DNA of 64,000 nt from Amycolatopsis arida (GCF_900115565.1 NZ_FOWW01000002.1:483160-547159); one strand, 5' to 3'. Shown: positions 19,524-29,678, numbered from the stretch's first letter. Numbers and translations are program-made. The notes: a model not told the origin generated them from the sequence alone.

Positions 19524-19595
19524 TCCGCCGTAGTGTAATTGGCAGCACTTCAGATTTTGGTTCTGACGGTCCAGGTTCGAGTCCTGGCGGCGGAG
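19524..19595 (+). tRNA. tRNA-Gln (UUG anticodon)
   Basis: A 72-base cloverleaf. The acceptor stem TCCGCCG pairs with CGGCGGA (19588-19594), with discriminator G at 19595. The D-arm contains GTGTAATTGGCAGCAC. The anticodon stem-loop is TCAGA-TTTTGGT-TCTGA with anticodon TTG. The T-arm is CCAGGTTCGAGTCCTGG. CCA is not encoded. A tRNA-Gln beside glmU is also the arrangement in M. tuberculosis. Confidence 0.97.
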
Positions 19596-19631
19596 CAGGT
19601 TTCCTCCAGCGGACTCTCGGCGAGGGGGTGG

Positions 19632-21491
19632 GTGCGGCTGCACGACGAGACCCCGGCGGCGCGGGACACCGAGCCCTGTGACGCCCGTTCCCCTGACGCG
19701 CCCTCGCCCGAGTCCCCGTCGCAGGAGGCCCAGCCGCGAGAGGCGCCGTCCCGGGAGGCGCAGCGCCCGGCGCTGGGCGACATGTCCGACGCCTGGTTGC
19801 TCGGGCGCGCCCGGGAGCTCATCGCCATCGTGCAGCGCAGCGACCGCGACGAGCAGCTGCGGATCATCGGGACCCTGGACGAGCTGCTCGAGGAGACCCA
19901 GCGCCGCGGAGAGCCGATCCTCGTCGCGCAGCTGCTGCGGGCCGCCGCGCTCGCCCGGCTGGTCACCCGCGGCCAGGCCGCCGAGGCCGAGCCGCGGCTG
20001 GACGAGATGCTCGCGCACACCAAGCGGCACGGCCTCGCCCTGCTCCGCGCCGACGCGCACGCGTTGCGCGGCCGGCTGCTCGTGTTGTCCAGCCAGGAGG
20101 ATGCGGCGCTCACCGAGATCGCCAGGGCACTGGCCATTCTGGACGACTCGGCCACACCGGACGTCCAACTCGGCCGCCGCGCGTGGGACCGGCTGCTGTC
20201 CTCGGCGCTGATCGACTGCTGGATCGTGCTCAACCAGCTCGGGGTGTACGAGGCCGCCGAGGAGGTCATCGCGCGGGCCCACCAGGCGGTGCGGGACAGC
20301 GCGGGGCCGCACGAGATCACCCTGCAGCTCATCAACCGGGTGAAGATGCTGCTCGGCTGGGGCCTGCGGTTGGAGCGGGTCGGCCGTGCCGACGAGGCGG
20401 GTGAGAAGTTCCGCACCGCGGCCTCGATGGCCATCGCGGTGGAGGCGCCGTTCGCCGAGTCGCTGTTCCCCCGCCGGCCGGGCGTCGCCGCCGTGGACCA
20501 GGTGGGCGTCCTGGCCGCCGCGCTGGCGCTGGCCGCGCCCAGCGCCGCGCACATCGACCGGCTGCGCAAGCTGCACTCCAGCCAGGGCTGGCCGCACGAG
20601 CACGTGATCGTCACCATCGCGCTGTCCCGCTGCCTGGTGGTGGACGGCCGGCGGGACGAGGCGATGGAGGTGCTGGCCGCCGCGCGGCAGGGGCAGGCGG
20701 AGGACAACTCCCAGCCGTCGATGCGGCTCAACCTGGTGCGCGAGATCGCCAAGCTCGGGCAGGAGGAGGACGCCGCCGCCCAGACCGAGAGCACGGCCGC
20801 CACACTGCTCGCCGGCTACGTCGAGGCGCTGGAGGCCGAGCTGTGGTCGCTGCGCGAGTCGCAGATCGCCACGCTGAACACCCGCCGCGAGCACGAGCGG
20901 CTCTCCGCCGAGCACGGCGCCATCACCCAGCAGGCCCTGCAGGACCCGCTCACCGGGCTGCCCAACCGCAGGGCGCTCGACGAGCGGCTGCGGGAGCTGG
21001 CCGCGTCGGCCGCGGCCCAGCCGCTGGCGGTGGCGCTGGTCGACCTCGACGGGTTCAAGGACGTCAACGACCGGCACTCACACGCCGAGGGCGACGACGT
21101 GCTGCGGGTGGTGGCCAGCACGCTGCGTGACGCGCTGCGCGGGGACGACCTGGTGGCCCGCTACGGCGGCGACGAGTTCATCGTGCTGCTGCCGGGCGCC
21201 CCGGTGTCGGCGGCCAAGCAGGCGCTGGGCCGCGCGGTCAGCGCGGTGGCGTCGCTGCCGCACCACCTCTCCCACGGGGTGACGCTGTCGGTCGGCCTGG
21301 TGTCGCTGCGCCCGCACGAGCGGGCCGAGCAGGTGCTCTCCCGCGCCGACGCGGCGATGTACCAGGCGAAGCGGCGGGGCGGGAACCAGGTGGCGTCGGC
21401 CACCTCGGCGGCGGGCGACGGCCTGCCGCCGGAGTACGCCGAGGACGGCGCGTCCGGCGACCCCACGTGGGAGCTGGAGGAGCACCCGTAG
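19632..21491 (+). CDS. GGDEF diguanylate cyclase with N-terminal helical-repeat region
   Basis: A 619-residue cytosolic protein. The first 50 residues are Pro/Ser/Glu-rich. Residues about 50-430 form a helical TPR-like region, and residues about 440-600 a GGDEF domain (LQDPLTGLPNRRALDERL, VDLDGFKDVNDRHSHAEGDDVL). The active site RYGGDEF is intact and the product-inhibition I-site RGDD sits five residues before it, so it should make c-di-GMP from GTP. GTG 19632 is chosen because GAGGGGG precedes it. The frame is open through the tRNA, and ATG 19782 is an alternative. A signal partner for the N-terminal repeats is unknown. Confidence 0.88.
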   Translation: MRLHDETPAARDTEPCDARSPDAPSPESPSQEAQPREAPSREAQRPALGDMSDAWLLGRARELIAIVQRSDRDEQLRIIGTLDELLEETQRRGEPILVAQLLRAAALARLVTRGQAAEAEPRLDEMLAHTKRHGLALLRADAHALRGRLLVLSSQEDAALTEIARALAILDDSATPDVQLGRRAWDRLLSSALIDCWIVLNQLGVYEAAEEVIARAHQAVRDSAGPHEITLQLINRVKMLLGWGLRLERVGRADEAGEKFRTAASMAIAVEAPFAESLFPRRPGVAAVDQVGVLAAALALAAPSAAHIDRLRKLHSSQGWPHEHVIVTIALSRCLVVDGRRDEAMEVLAAARQGQAEDNSQPSMRLNLVREIAKLGQEEDAAAQTESTAATLLAGYVEALEAELWSLRESQIATLNTRREHERLSAEHGAITQQALQDPLTGLPNRRALDERLRELAASAAAQPLAVALVDLDGFKDVNDRHSHAEGDDVLRVVASTLRDALRGDDLVARYGGDEFIVLLPGAPVSAAKQALGRAVSAVASLPHHLSHGVTLSVGLVSLRPHERAEQVLSRADAAMYQAKRRGGNQVASATSAAGDGLPPEYAEDGASGDPTWELEEHP

Positions 21492-21614
21492 GATCTGGTC
21501 CGGCGAGGCCGTTCGCGCCACGCCCGCCGGCGTCGCCCTCCAGAGCGGGCACGGCCGGCCCGACCAGCGCGAACAGCCCGACCAGACCGAGCCCCGGAGC
21601 CTGTGAGGAGTGCC

Positions 21615-23087
21615 GTGACCGGCCCGCTCAGCACCCTGATCCTCGCCGCGGGCGAGGGCACCCGCATGCGTTCGTCCGTCCCGAAGGTCCTGCACCCGCT
21701 CGCCGGCCGCCCGCTGGTGGAGCACGCCGTGCGGGCCGCCGCCGGGCTGGACCCCGAGCACCTCGTGGTGGTGGTCGGGCACGGTCGCGCCGCGGTGGCC
21801 GAGCACCTGGACGTCGTGGGCAAGCTGCTCGGCCGACCGGTCGCCACCGCCGTGCAGGAGCAGCAGAACGGCACCGGCCACGCGGTGTCCTGCGCGCTCG
21901 CCGAGCTGCCCGTGGGGCTCACCGGCACCGTGCTGGTCAGCTACGGCGACGTGCCGCTGCTGGACACCGACACCCTCCGCGGGCTGCTGGCCGAGCACCA
22001 CGGCAGCGACAACGCGGTGACCGTGCTCACCGCGGTCGTGCCCGACCCCTCCGGCTACGGCCGGATCGTGCGGGACACCGCCGGCGCGGTGACCGGGATC
22101 GTCGAGCACAAGGACGCCACACCCGAGCAGCTGGAGATCACCGAGATCAACTCCGGGGTGTACGCCTTCGACGCCCAGGTGCTGGCCGCCGCGCTCGCCC
22201 GGCTGTCCACCGACAACGCGCAGGGCGAGGCCTACCTCACCGACGTGCTCGGCATCGCGCGGGCCGAAGGGCGGCGGGTCGGCGCGCTGGTGGTGGACGA
22301 CCCGTGGCTCACCGAGGGGGTGAACGACCGCGTCCAGCTCGCCGCGCTCGGCGCCGAGCTGAATCGGCGGATCGTGCGGCACTGGCAGCGGGCCGGGGTG
22401 ACCGTGATCGACCCGGCCACGACGTGGATCGACACCGACGTCACGCTGGAGCGGGACGTGGTGCTGGAGCCCGGCGTGCAGCTGCGCGGCGCCACGACCG
22501 TGGGCGAGGGCGCGGTGATCGGCCCGGACAGCACGCTCACCGACGTCACCGTCGGCGCCGGGGCCACGGTGATCCGCACGCACGGCGCGGACGCCGTGAT
22601 CGGCGCCGGCGCCACCGTCGGCCCCTTCGCGTACCTACGGTCGGGCACCCGGCTCGGCGAGCGCGGCAAGATCGGCACATTCGTGGAGACGAAGAACGCC
22701 GACATCGGGCGGGCCACCAAGGTGCCGCACCTGACCTATGTGGGCGATGCCACGATCGGCGAGCACAGCAACATCGGCGCGAGCAGCGTGTTCGTCAATT
22801 ACGACGGGGTGAGCAAGCACCACACCACGATCGGCTCGCACGTGCGCACCGGCTCGGACAACATGTTCGTCGCGCCGGTGACCGTGGGGGACGGCGCCTA
22901 CAGCGGCGCCGGCACGGTCATCCGGCGGAACGTGCCACCGGGGGCGCTGGCGGTCTCCGGAGCGCCGCAGCGCAACATCGAAGGCTGGGTGGCTCGGCGG
23001 CGGCCGGGCACCCCGGCGGCGGAGGCGGCCGAGGCCGCGCTCGCCGCGCAGGAGGAGACCGAGAACGACGGGGAGTCGCAAGCATGA
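21615..23087 (+). CDS. glmU: bifunctional GlcNAc-1-P uridyltransferase / glucosamine-1-P acetyltransferase GlmU
   Basis: A 490-residue enzyme making UDP-GlcNAc for peptidoglycan. The N-terminal pyrophosphorylase domain begins [24 protein letters not shown] (GxGTRM...K). The C-terminal half is a left-handed beta-helix of hexapeptide repeats with the acetyl-CoA/catalytic region [20 protein letters not shown] and [15 protein letters not shown] 21615 is chosen (GAGGAG nine bases upstream, start [13 protein letters not shown]). Its stop overlaps the prs start (ATGA), an operon conserved across actinobacteria. Confidence 0.98.
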   Translation: MTGPLSTLILAAGEGTRMRSSVPKVLHPLAGRPLVEHAVRAAAGLDPEHLVVVVGHGRAAVAEHLDVVGKLLGRPVATAVQEQQNGTGHAVSCALAELPVGLTGTVLVSYGDVPLLDTDTLRGLLAEHHGSDNAVTVLTAVVPDPSGYGRIVRDTAGAVTGIVEHKDATPEQLEITEINSGVYAFDAQVLAAALARLSTDNAQGEAYLTDVLGIARAEGRRVGALVVDDPWLTEGVNDRVQLAALGAELNRRIVRHWQRAGVTVIDPATTWIDTDVTLERDVVLEPGVQLRGATTVGEGAVIGPDSTLTDVTVGAGATVIRTHGADAVIGAGATVGPFAYLRSGTRLGERGKIGTFVETKNADIGRATKVPHLTYVGDATIGEHSNIGASSVFVNYDGVSKHHTTIGSHVRTGSDNMFVAPVTVGDGAYSGAGTVIRRNVPPGALAVSGAPQRNIEGWVARRRPGTPAAEAAEAALAAQEETENDGESQA

Positions 23088-24064
23088 GTCCGAAGTCCGG
23101 CACGCCGAAGAAGAACCTGATGCTCTTCTCCGGGCGGGCACACCCGGAACTCGCCGAGGAGGTGGCCCAGCACCTCAACGTGACGATCACCCCGCAGACC
23201 GCGCACAACTTCGCCAACGGCGAGATCTTCGTGCGGTTCAAGGAGTCCGTGCGCGGCACCGACGCGTTCGTGATCCAGAGCCACACCACGCCGATCAACG
23301 AGTGGATCATGGAGCAGCTGATCATGGTGGACGCGCTCAAGCGCGCCAGCGCCAAGCGAATCACCGTGATCATGCCGTTCTATCCCTATGCCCGGCAGGA
23401 CAAGAAGCACAAGGGCCGGGAGCCGATCTCGGCGCGGCTCATCGCGGACCTGTTCAAGACCGCCGGCGCCGACCGGATCATGACGGTCGACCTGCACACC
23501 GCGCAGATCCAGGGCTTCTTCGACGGGCCGGTGGACCACCTGCTCGCGCAGACCGTGCTGGCCGACCACATCCGGTCGACCTACGGCGACGCCGAGATCA
23601 CCGTGGTGTCGCCCGACTCGGGGCGGGTGCGGCTGGCCGAGAAGTGGGCCGCGCAGCTCGGTGACCGACCGATCGCGTTCATCCACAAGACGCGGGACCC
23701 GGACAGGCCGAACCAGGCGGTGGCCAACCGGGTGGTCGGGCACGTGCGCGGCCGGCTGTGCCTGCTGATCGACGACATGATCGACACCGGCGGCACGATC
23801 GTGAAGGCCACCGAGGCGCTGCTCGACGAGGGCGCGTCGGACGTGGTGATCGCGTCCACGCACGGGATCCTGTCGCCACCCGCCACCGAGCGGCTGGCGA
23901 ACTGCAAGGCGCGCGAGGTGGTGGTGACCAACACGCTGCCGATCCCCGAGGAGAAGCGGTTCCCCGGGCTCACCGTGCTGTCGATCGCGCCCCTGCTGGC
24001 GAGGGCCATCCAGGAGGTCTTCGAGGACGGCTCCGTCACCAGCCTCTTCGACGGCAGCGCCTGA
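23084..24064 (+). CDS. prs: ribose-phosphate pyrophosphokinase
   Basis: A 326-residue enzyme making PRPP from ribose-5-phosphate and ATP for nucleotide, His and Trp synthesis. The same length as the mycobacterial enzyme. Visible motifs: N-terminal [16 protein letters not shown], flexible-loop region [16 protein letters not shown], and the PRPP-binding loop [17 protein letters not shown] 23084 overlaps the glmU stop. Confidence 0.98.
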   Translation: MSPKSGTPKKNLMLFSGRAHPELAEEVAQHLNVTITPQTAHNFANGEIFVRFKESVRGTDAFVIQSHTTPINEWIMEQLIMVDALKRASAKRITVIMPFYPYARQDKKHKGREPISARLIADLFKTAGADRIMTVDLHTAQIQGFFDGPVDHLLAQTVLADHIRSTYGDAEITVVSPDSGRVRLAEKWAAQLGDRPIAFIHKTRDPDRPNQAVANRVVGHVRGRLCLLIDDMIDTGGTIVKATEALLDEGASDVVIASTHGILSPPATERLANCKAREVVVTNTLPIPEEKRFPGLTVLSIAPLLARAIQEVFEDGSVTSLFDGSA

Positions 24065-24082
24065 GCCGGCTCCCCTCGCTGG

Positions 24083-24787
24083 CTAGCCGTCGAGGAACAT
24101 GACGGTCTCGGCGAGTGGGGCGCGCTCGATGCGGGGTCGCGGCGTGGACGTGTCCTCGAATCCGATCGACATGCCGCAGAACAGGATGAGGTCGTCGGGA
24201 GGCGATATCACGTCCGCCACGGTTCGGCGGTACACCGACCACGCCATCTGCGGGCAGCTGTGCAGCCCTTCAGCACGGAGCAGCAGCATGACGGTCTGCA
24301 GGTACATGCCGACGTCGGCCCACTGGGCCGGCCCCATGTCCCGGTCGACGTAGCAGAACAGGGCGGTGGAGGCGCCGAAGCAGTCCCAGTTCGCGGCGAC
24401 CGCCCTGCTCCGTGCCCGCCTGTCCGCGCGGGAGATCCCGAGCGCGGCATAGCGCTGCTGGACGGCGGCGAACCGGCGCTCACGGTACGGAGACTTCAGC
24501 CGCGGCGGGTACATCTCGTACTCCCGCGCGTCCCCGGGGTCGCCTGCCGCGACGCGCTCCGCCGTGCGCTTCTTCAGCTCCGCCAGCGGAGCGCTGGTCA
24601 ACACGTAGCTGCGCCACGGTTGGAGGTTCGCCCCTGACGGGGCGTGGGCAGCCGTGGAAAGGACACGATCGAGCACCGCTCTCGGAACGGGCTCGCCGGT
24701 GAACGCGCGTACAGCTCGGCGACTCGTCACCGCCTGGTAGACGTCCAAGGGCCGCCCCTCCCGTGCCGGTCCCACGGGGCCCGCCAT
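24083..24787 (-). CDS. nitroreductase-family FMN oxidoreductase
   Basis: A 234-residue nitroreductase-fold protein. Family members are FMN-dependent NAD(P)H oxidoreductases, acting as dimers on nitro compounds, quinones or flavins. The N-terminal FMN phosphate-binding SRRAVRAFTGEPV, the HAPSGANLQPWRSYVL segment, and the C-terminal GLHSCPQMAWSVYR and LFCGMSIGFEDT motifs are typical. ATG 24787 has GGAGAGG upstream; a longer open frame upstream lacks family similarity. It is convergent with prs with an 18-base gap. Substrate unknown. Confidence 0.88.
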   Translation of the reverse strand: MAGPVGPAREGRPLDVYQAVTSRRAVRAFTGEPVPRAVLDRVLSTAAHAPSGANLQPWRSYVLTSAPLAELKKRTAERVAAGDPGDAREYEMYPPRLKSPYRERRFAAVQQRYAALGISRADRRARSRAVAANWDCFGASTALFCYVDRDMGPAQWADVGMYLQTVMLLLRAEGLHSCPQMAWSVYRRTVADVISPPDDLILFCGMSIGFEDTSTPRPRIERAPLAETVMFLDG

Positions 24788-25075
24788 GTCGGGCCTCTCC
24801 ACCGTGTTGACGGTTGGCGAAGAGAAAAGGTGACCGACGCTCCCTCGGCTCCCGGCGTCGAGCCGCAGAACCAAACCACCGGCCCGGCCACGCCCAGCGG
24901 AAACACAGCCAACCATCCATTCCGACCACCTCGGGCAGCCGGTGGGCGACCGGCTCGGCGCGACGGCTCGAGTTGGGCTGTTCGAGTGATTGTCCCGAGA
25001 CGGCACTTGCCGCGGGCGCCGAGGCGGCGACAGCTGGTGCCGTTCCGGTTACGGTAGGACACTCGTTTTGGCCTT

Positions 25076-26455
25076 GTGCGGGTGAGCGCGATGTCCGGAC
25101 CGATGCGTTGGTCACGCGAGCGAGTTCGGGGCTGGGAGTTGTGGCGCCAGCCCCGCCGGGTCGTGGTGTACGTGCTCACCATCAACGCCGTCGCGGTCAC
25201 GGTCACCACCGCCACCGCCTTCCTGACCCCGGTGCACAGCGTCGACCTCGTGCGGTTCGGGGTGCTCGCCGTGTGCGCGGTGGTCGCCGTCGAGGGCACC
25301 CGGCACATCGAGCGGCAGCGGGAGTACCACCGTTCCCCGATCGTGGCGACCGTGGACACGAAGGCCGTGGTGTCGTTCGCCGCGGTGATCGTGCTGCCGC
25401 CGGTGCTGGCGAGCGGAACGGTCGTGCTCACCTACCTGCTGGCGTGGTGGCGGAGCTGGCCGCAGGGGCGACCGGTGCCGGCCTACCGGTGGGTGTTCTC
25501 CTGCGGCACCGTGCTGTGCGGGACGCAGGCCGCGGTCGTGGTGCTCGCCCTGGGCATGCACCAGTACCCAGGTGTCCCGGACCCGGCGCCGCTGGCGGGG
25601 CTGGCCGATCTCGGCGTGATAGTCGCGGCCGCGGTGCTGCGGTGGGCCATCAACGCGGGACTGGTCATGGCCGCCATCGCGTTGTCCACCCCGCGGGTGA
25701 CCGCTGCCGAGCTGTTCTCCGGTTTCGCCGACCAGCTGCTCGAGGCCGGCGCGATGGGCCTCGGGCTCGTCGCCGCGGTGATCCTCGTCGGTCCCCAGCC
25801 GCTCGTCCTGGCCGGGTTGGTGGTCGCCCTGATCGCGCTGCACCGTGGCCTGCTGCTCCCCCAATACCAGCGGGCCTCGCGCACCGACGCGAAGACCGGA
25901 CTGGCCGAGGTCCGCTGGTGGCAACAGGTCGCGCAGAGCCTGTTCGACGCGACGCGCGTCCGCGGCGGCGCGCTCGGCCTGCTCATCGTGGACCTCGACC
26001 ACTTCAAAGAGATCAACGACACCTACGGCCACCCCAACGGCGATCTGGTTCTGCGTGCGATCGCCACCGAGCTCGCCGCCGCCACCCGCGCCCAGGACAC
26101 CTGCGGTCGCTGGGGTGGTGACGAGTTCTGCGTCGTGGCGCCCGACATCGGCGGCGACCACCGACTGCACCAGCTCGGCGAGCGCATCCGCCACCGCGTC
26201 CACGCGATCGCCGTCGACCTGCCCACCGGCGAGACCGTCACCGGCCTCACCATCTCTGTCGGCGGCGCCACCTACCCCGCCCCCGGAATCGACGGCCTCG
26301 ACGCCCTCCTGCTCGCCGCCGACACCGCTCTCTACCGCGCCAAGAAGGCCGGCCGCGACCGCGTCCAGCTCAGCGGCATGGCCAACCGGCCGCCGCCGCC
26401 TCGCCGGCCCGAGTCCTCCGACCGACCGGGAGAGGACACCGGCTCACCGCACTGA
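25076..26455 (+). CDS. membrane-anchored GGDEF diguanylate cyclase
   Basis: A 459-residue protein with about six N-terminal membrane helices (residues about 20-260, such as VVVYVLTINAVAVTVTTATAFL) and a C-terminal GGDEF domain from about residue 280 (AKTGLAEVRWWQQV, VDLDHFKEINDTYGHPNGDLVL). The active site RWGGDEF is intact and an RAQD I-site sits five residues upstream, so a feedback-controlled c-di-GMP synthase is predicted. GTG 25076 is used; ATG 25091 is an alternative, since neither has a strong ribosome site. The 288 bases upstream hold nothing recognised. It is the second cyclase within 6 kb. Confidence 0.88.
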   Translation: MRVSAMSGPMRWSRERVRGWELWRQPRRVVVYVLTINAVAVTVTTATAFLTPVHSVDLVRFGVLAVCAVVAVEGTRHIERQREYHRSPIVATVDTKAVVSFAAVIVLPPVLASGTVVLTYLLAWWRSWPQGRPVPAYRWVFSCGTVLCGTQAAVVVLALGMHQYPGVPDPAPLAGLADLGVIVAAAVLRWAINAGLVMAAIALSTPRVTAAELFSGFADQLLEAGAMGLGLVAAVILVGPQPLVLAGLVVALIALHRGLLLPQYQRASRTDAKTGLAEVRWWQQVAQSLFDATRVRGGALGLLIVDLDHFKEINDTYGHPNGDLVLRAIATELAAATRAQDTCGRWGGDEFCVVAPDIGGDHRLHQLGERIRHRVHAIAVDLPTGETVTGLTISVGGATYPAPGIDGLDALLLAADTALYRAKKAGRDRVQLSGMANRPPPPRRPESSDRPGEDTGSPH

Positions 26456-26741
26456 CACCGGCACGCGAACTCGTTGTGGTGAACCGATACCGACCCGTCC
26501 GCCAGCCGAGCCCACTTGTCCAGAATGGACCCAGTGACGAGGGCGGGCATCCGTCGGCCTCGATCGGCCGAGGCCGGCCTGGCTTCGACGTCCGGCCGGC
26601 TGCGTCACCCGTTCCGGGACTCCACGCATCAGATGAACCTGTCCGTGGCCCGGCCGTCACCGCCTACGCCCATGACGAAAACGGTGCACTGGCGCAGGGC
26701 CACCGAATAGCATCCCCGCATGCGGAAGTTCCCGGTTCGGA

Positions 26742-27584
26742 GTGAGCATGTGGTCGGTCGGCGGCCGCGACGAGTGGACCGCGAAGTGCCGGCGCGCCGA
26801 GGAGTTGGGCTACGACTCGATCACCGTGCCGGACCACCTGGGCACCGCGCCCGCGCCGTTCCCCGCGCTGGCCGCCGCCGCGGCGGTCACCGAGCGCGTC
26901 CACCTCGGCCCGCTGGTGTTGAACGTCCCCTTCTACACCCCGGCGCTGCTCGCCCGCGACATCGCCGACACCGTACGGCTCGCCGGCGGCCGGTTCGAGC
27001 TCGGCCTCGGCGCGGGGCACATGAAGGCCGAGTTCGACGGCGCCGGGCTGCCGTGGCGACCGCTGCCGCACCGCGTCGACCAGCTCGCCCGCGCACTCGA
27101 CGAGCTGCCCCGGCTGCTGGCCGAGTCGGCGGTGCCCACGCCACCGTTGCTGGTCGCCGGCAACTCCAACGCCGTGCTGACCCTCGCCGCCGAGCACGCC
27201 GACATCGTGGGGTTCGCCGGGCTCCGCCAGGTGCCCGGCCGCCCGCCCGGCACCTTCGACGTCGCCGGCGCCGACGCTCTCGCGGAACGGGTCGGATTCG
27301 TCCGAGCCAGGACCGCCCGCGACCCCGAGTTCAACTTCCTCGTCCAGCACGTCGCGATCACCGACGACCCCGCCGCGGAGCTTCGCCGCTGGGCGGCACC
27401 GGCCCCGTACCTCGACCCGGACACGCTGGCGGACGCCCCGCAGCTCCTGGTCGGCCGCATCGAGCAGGACCTGGTGGACCGGGTGGTCGAGCTGCGCCGG
27501 CGGTTCGGCTTCTCCTACCTGACCGTGTTCGAGCCCGCGATGGAGACCTTCGCCCCGGTGGTGCGGGCGCTGCGCGGCCGGTAG
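26742..27584 (+). CDS. LLM-class F420-type oxidoreductase, N-terminus disturbed by frameshift
   Basis: A 280-residue luciferase-like TIM-barrel protein (TIGR03621-like F420-dependent family). It shows CRRAEELGYDSITVPDHLG, FELGLGAGHMKAEFDGAGLPW and LLVAGNSNAVLTLAAEHADIVGF. As read it starts at GTG 26742 without a good ribosome site. An in-frame family-typical start would be ATG 26720: dropping one G from CCCGGTTCGG (26731-26740) restores MRKFPFGVSMW, the usual N-terminus of the family. So either a sequencing error or a real single-base insertion removes the first eight or so residues and part of the first beta-strand. The 286 bases before it, from 26456, hold no other gene. Confidence 0.8.
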   Translation: MSMWSVGGRDEWTAKCRRAEELGYDSITVPDHLGTAPAPFPALAAAAAVTERVHLGPLVLNVPFYTPALLARDIADTVRLAGGRFELGLGAGHMKAEFDGAGLPWRPLPHRVDQLARALDELPRLLAESAVPTPPLLVAGNSNAVLTLAAEHADIVGFAGLRQVPGRPPGTFDVAGADALAERVGFVRARTARDPEFNFLVQHVAITDDPAAELRRWAAPAPYLDPDTLADAPQLLVGRIEQDLVDRVVELRRRFGFSYLTVFEPAMETFAPVVRALRGR

Positions 27585-27803
27585 CGAACCCCGTAGGGCA
27601 ACCCGCCGATCAGGTGAGCAACGCCGGGAATTAAACTGTGCAGGTTGTCTCGGCGAGGCGGGTGACACATGGTGCCCGACGTGATCGACGCGGCGGCTTG
27701 AGCGCCACGCGCCGACCGCACGTTGTGGAGCTCGCCGCCGGGCAGCCGCAAGCAACAGCCACGAGCAACACCGCCTGATCCCCATCGCAAGGAGAGCAAG
27801 ACC
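27585..27803 (+). other. leader region of rplY
   Basis: This is 219 non-coding bases. An AT-richer TTAAACTGTG near 27631 could be part of a promoter. About 165 bases of potential 5' UTR follow with several GGCG/CGCC pairs. No known riboswitch class is recognised. Confidence 0.35.
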
Positions 27804-28460
27804 GTGTCCGAGGTACGTCTGACCGTCGAGCCGCGCACCGAGTTCGGCAAGGGCGCCGCACGCCGCACCCGTCGCGCCGGCAAGATCCCCGCGGTGCTCT
27901 ACGGCCACGGCACCGACCCGCGGCACCTCGCGCTGCCCGCCATTGAGTTCGCCCGCCTGATCAGGGAGAACGGCCAGAACGCCGTGCTCACCCTGAACGT
28001 CGCCGGCGCCGAGGAGAAGGCGGAGAAGGCCACCGAGCTGGCGCTCACCAAGACCATCACCGTGCACCCGCTGAAGAACTACATCGAGCACGTCGACCTG
28101 CTGGTCGTCAAGCGCGGCGAGAAGGTCACCGTGGACGTGCCGATCGTGCTGACCGGCGACCCGGCGCCCGGCAACCTGGTGACCCACGAGCTCGACGCCC
28201 TGCAGGTCGAGGTCGACGCGCTGCACATCCCCGAGCAGTTCGAGGTGTCCGTCGAGGGCGCCGAGGCCGGCACCCACATCACCGCCGGCCAGGTCGCCCT
28301 GCCGCGTGGTGCCACGCTGATCAGCGACCCCGAGTCCCTGATCGTCACCGTGAGCGAGGCCCCGAGCGAGGCCGCGATGGAGGCGTCGGTCGACACCGAG
28401 GGCGCCGGCGTGGTCGAGGACAAGCCGGAGACCGAGGAACCCGGCGAAGACGCCGAGTAA
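27804..28460 (+). CDS. rplY: 50S ribosomal protein bL25 (Ctc/TL5 form)
   Basis: A 218-residue long-form bL25 that binds 5S rRNA. The N-terminal L25 domain ([29 protein letters not shown]) is followed by the TL5/Ctc beta domain ([16 protein letters not shown]) and an acidic tail. GTG 27804 has AAGGAGA eight bases upstream; the open frame further upstream is not conserved. It is followed six bases later by pth, the usual actinobacterial pair. Confidence 0.97.
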   Translation: MSEVRLTVEPRTEFGKGAARRTRRAGKIPAVLYGHGTDPRHLALPAIEFARLIRENGQNAVLTLNVAGAEEKAEKATELALTKTITVHPLKNYIEHVDLLVVKRGEKVTVDVPIVLTGDPAPGNLVTHELDALQVEVDALHIPEQFEVSVEGAEAGTHITAGQVALPRGATLISDPESLIVTVSEAPSEAAMEASVDTEGAGVVEDKPETEEPGEDAE

Positions 28461-28466
28461 CCGGCG

Positions 28467-29060
28467 GTGGCGCAGGACCTTCCGGGGGCCGGCGAGCAGG
28501 TGCTGCTCGTCGGCCTCGGCAACCCTGGCCCGCGCTACGCCGGCAACCGGCACAACATCGGCTTCCTGGTGCTCGACGAGCTGGCCGCGCGGATCGGCGG
28601 CCGGTTCAAGGCGCACAAGGGCGGCGCCGAGGTGCTCGAGGGCCGGCTCGCGGGGCGCAGGGTGGTGCTGGCCAAGCCGCGGTCGTTCATGAACCTCTCC
28701 GGTGGCCCCGTGGCAGCCACCGCGCGGTTCTACAAGATCGAACCGCAGGGCCTCGCCGTCGTGCACGACGAGCTGGACCTGCCGTACGGCGCGCTGAAGC
28801 TGCGGCTCGGCGGTGGGGAGAACGGGCACAACGGGCTGCGCTCGATCAGCAAGTCGCTGGGCACGAAGGAGTACTACCGGGTGCGCTTCGGGATCGGGCG
28901 CCCGCCGGGGCGGATGGACCCCGCCGACTACGTGCTCAAGGACTTCTCGGCGGTGGAGCGGCGGGAGTTGCCGCTCAACGTCGACCGCTGCGCCGACGCC
29001 GTCGAGGCGCTCGTCACCAACGGCCTGGCGGCCGCGCAGAACTCGTTCCACGCGAGCTGA
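28467..29060 (+). CDS. pth: peptidyl-tRNA hydrolase
   Basis: A 197-residue enzyme that releases peptides from drop-off peptidyl-tRNA. [18 protein letters not shown] carries the catalytic His and conserved Asn; FMNLSGGPV and [11 protein letters not shown] carry the second Asn and the catalytic Asp; [13 protein letters not shown] is the C-terminal signature. GTG 28467 starts six bases after rplY, so the two are co-transcribed. Confidence 0.98.
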   Translation: MAQDLPGAGEQVLLVGLGNPGPRYAGNRHNIGFLVLDELAARIGGRFKAHKGGAEVLEGRLAGRRVVLAKPRSFMNLSGGPVAATARFYKIEPQGLAVVHDELDLPYGALKLRLGGGENGHNGLRSISKSLGTKEYYRVRFGIGRPPGRMDPADYVLKDFSAVERRELPLNVDRCADAVEALVTNGLAAAQNSFHAS

Positions 29061-29113
29061 CCACACTGTCGCTCTCTGTGTTTGTCGGCTCACCCAAAGG
29101 CGTCGACTTTGCC

Positions 29114-29136
29114 CCCTGTTCGAGTCGAGGACAGGG
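29114..29136. terminator. weak hairpin after pth
   Basis: CCCTGT (29114-29119) pairs with ACAGGG (29131-29136) around an 11-base loop in the 247-base gap between pth and the first DivIVA-like gene. No T-run follows, so terminator function is uncertain. Confidence 0.3.
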
Positions 29137-29307
29137 TCAGGGCTGGCGGGCCGCACTCCCGGCCGATAGGACGGAAAGCGGTCAAGGGACAGGCCGCGCG
29201 ACGACCACCGGGCATCGACCGAGCCCCGGCGAGGGAGGAGCGCAGGTGGGAGGAGTGCGGCCCAGAAGACACTGCCGACCAAGCCGAGCCCGGGAGAGAG
29301 CCGATCG

Positions 29308-29658
29308 ATGTCCTTCACCGCTGACGACGCCACGCACGTCGAGTTCGCCACCGCACCCATCGGTCGCCGCGGCTACGCCAAGCACGAGGTCGACGACTTC
29401 GTCCGGCGGATCGCCAAGACGCTGGCCGGCGAGGACGATCTCACCGCCGCCGAGGTGCACCACGTCGAGTTCGGCCGGCCGCTCATCGGCAAGCGCGGGT
29501 ACGACGAGAAGCAGGTGGACGAGTTCCTCGACGCCGTCGAGGACGAGCTGATCCAGCGCAGCGGGATGAGCCGGACCGCGCACCAGGTGCCGCCGGCCCG
29601 GCAGGAGGACCAGGCCACGGCGTCCCCCCGCGACCTGCAGGAGTCCGAACGCCGCTAG
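29308..29658 (+). CDS. small DivIVA-motif repeat protein 1
   Basis: A 116-residue protein with two copies of the short DivIVA-type motif: [19 protein letters not shown] and [20 protein letters not shown]. This matches the G-Y-x-x-x-[EQ]-V-D-x-F-[LV] signature of the actinobacterial DivI1A-repeat families, the fragment of DivIVA/Wag31 that senses curved membrane. It lacks the long coiled coil of true DivIVA, so it cannot form the usual scaffold. ATG 29308 has GGGAGAGAG upstream. A paralogue with the same layout follows 20 bases later. Role unknown; pole or septum association is inference. Confidence 0.75.
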   Translation: MSFTADDATHVEFATAPIGRRGYAKHEVDDFVRRIAKTLAGEDDLTAAEVHHVEFGRPLIGKRGYDEKQVDEFLDAVEDELIQRSGMSRTAHQVPPARQEDQATASPRDLQESERR

Positions 29659-29678
29659 ACGATCCCCGGGAGCAGCAG

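Noticed and set aside
19539-19631. Longer N-terminus for the GGDEF protein starting inside the tRNA
   Set aside because: It would be encoded by the tRNA-Gln gene itself; GTG 19632 has its own ribosome site.
24788-25006. N-terminal extension of the nitroreductase
   Set aside because: The extra 73 residues have no family similarity, and a good ribosome site precedes ATG 24787.
26516-26710. Small coding gene before the F420-type oxidoreductase
   Set aside because: No ribosome site, no recognisable domain, and biased Arg/Pro composition.
27640-27803. Known riboswitch or autoregulatory motif in the rplY leader
   Set aside because: No conserved core of any class could be recognised; kept only as an unassigned leader.
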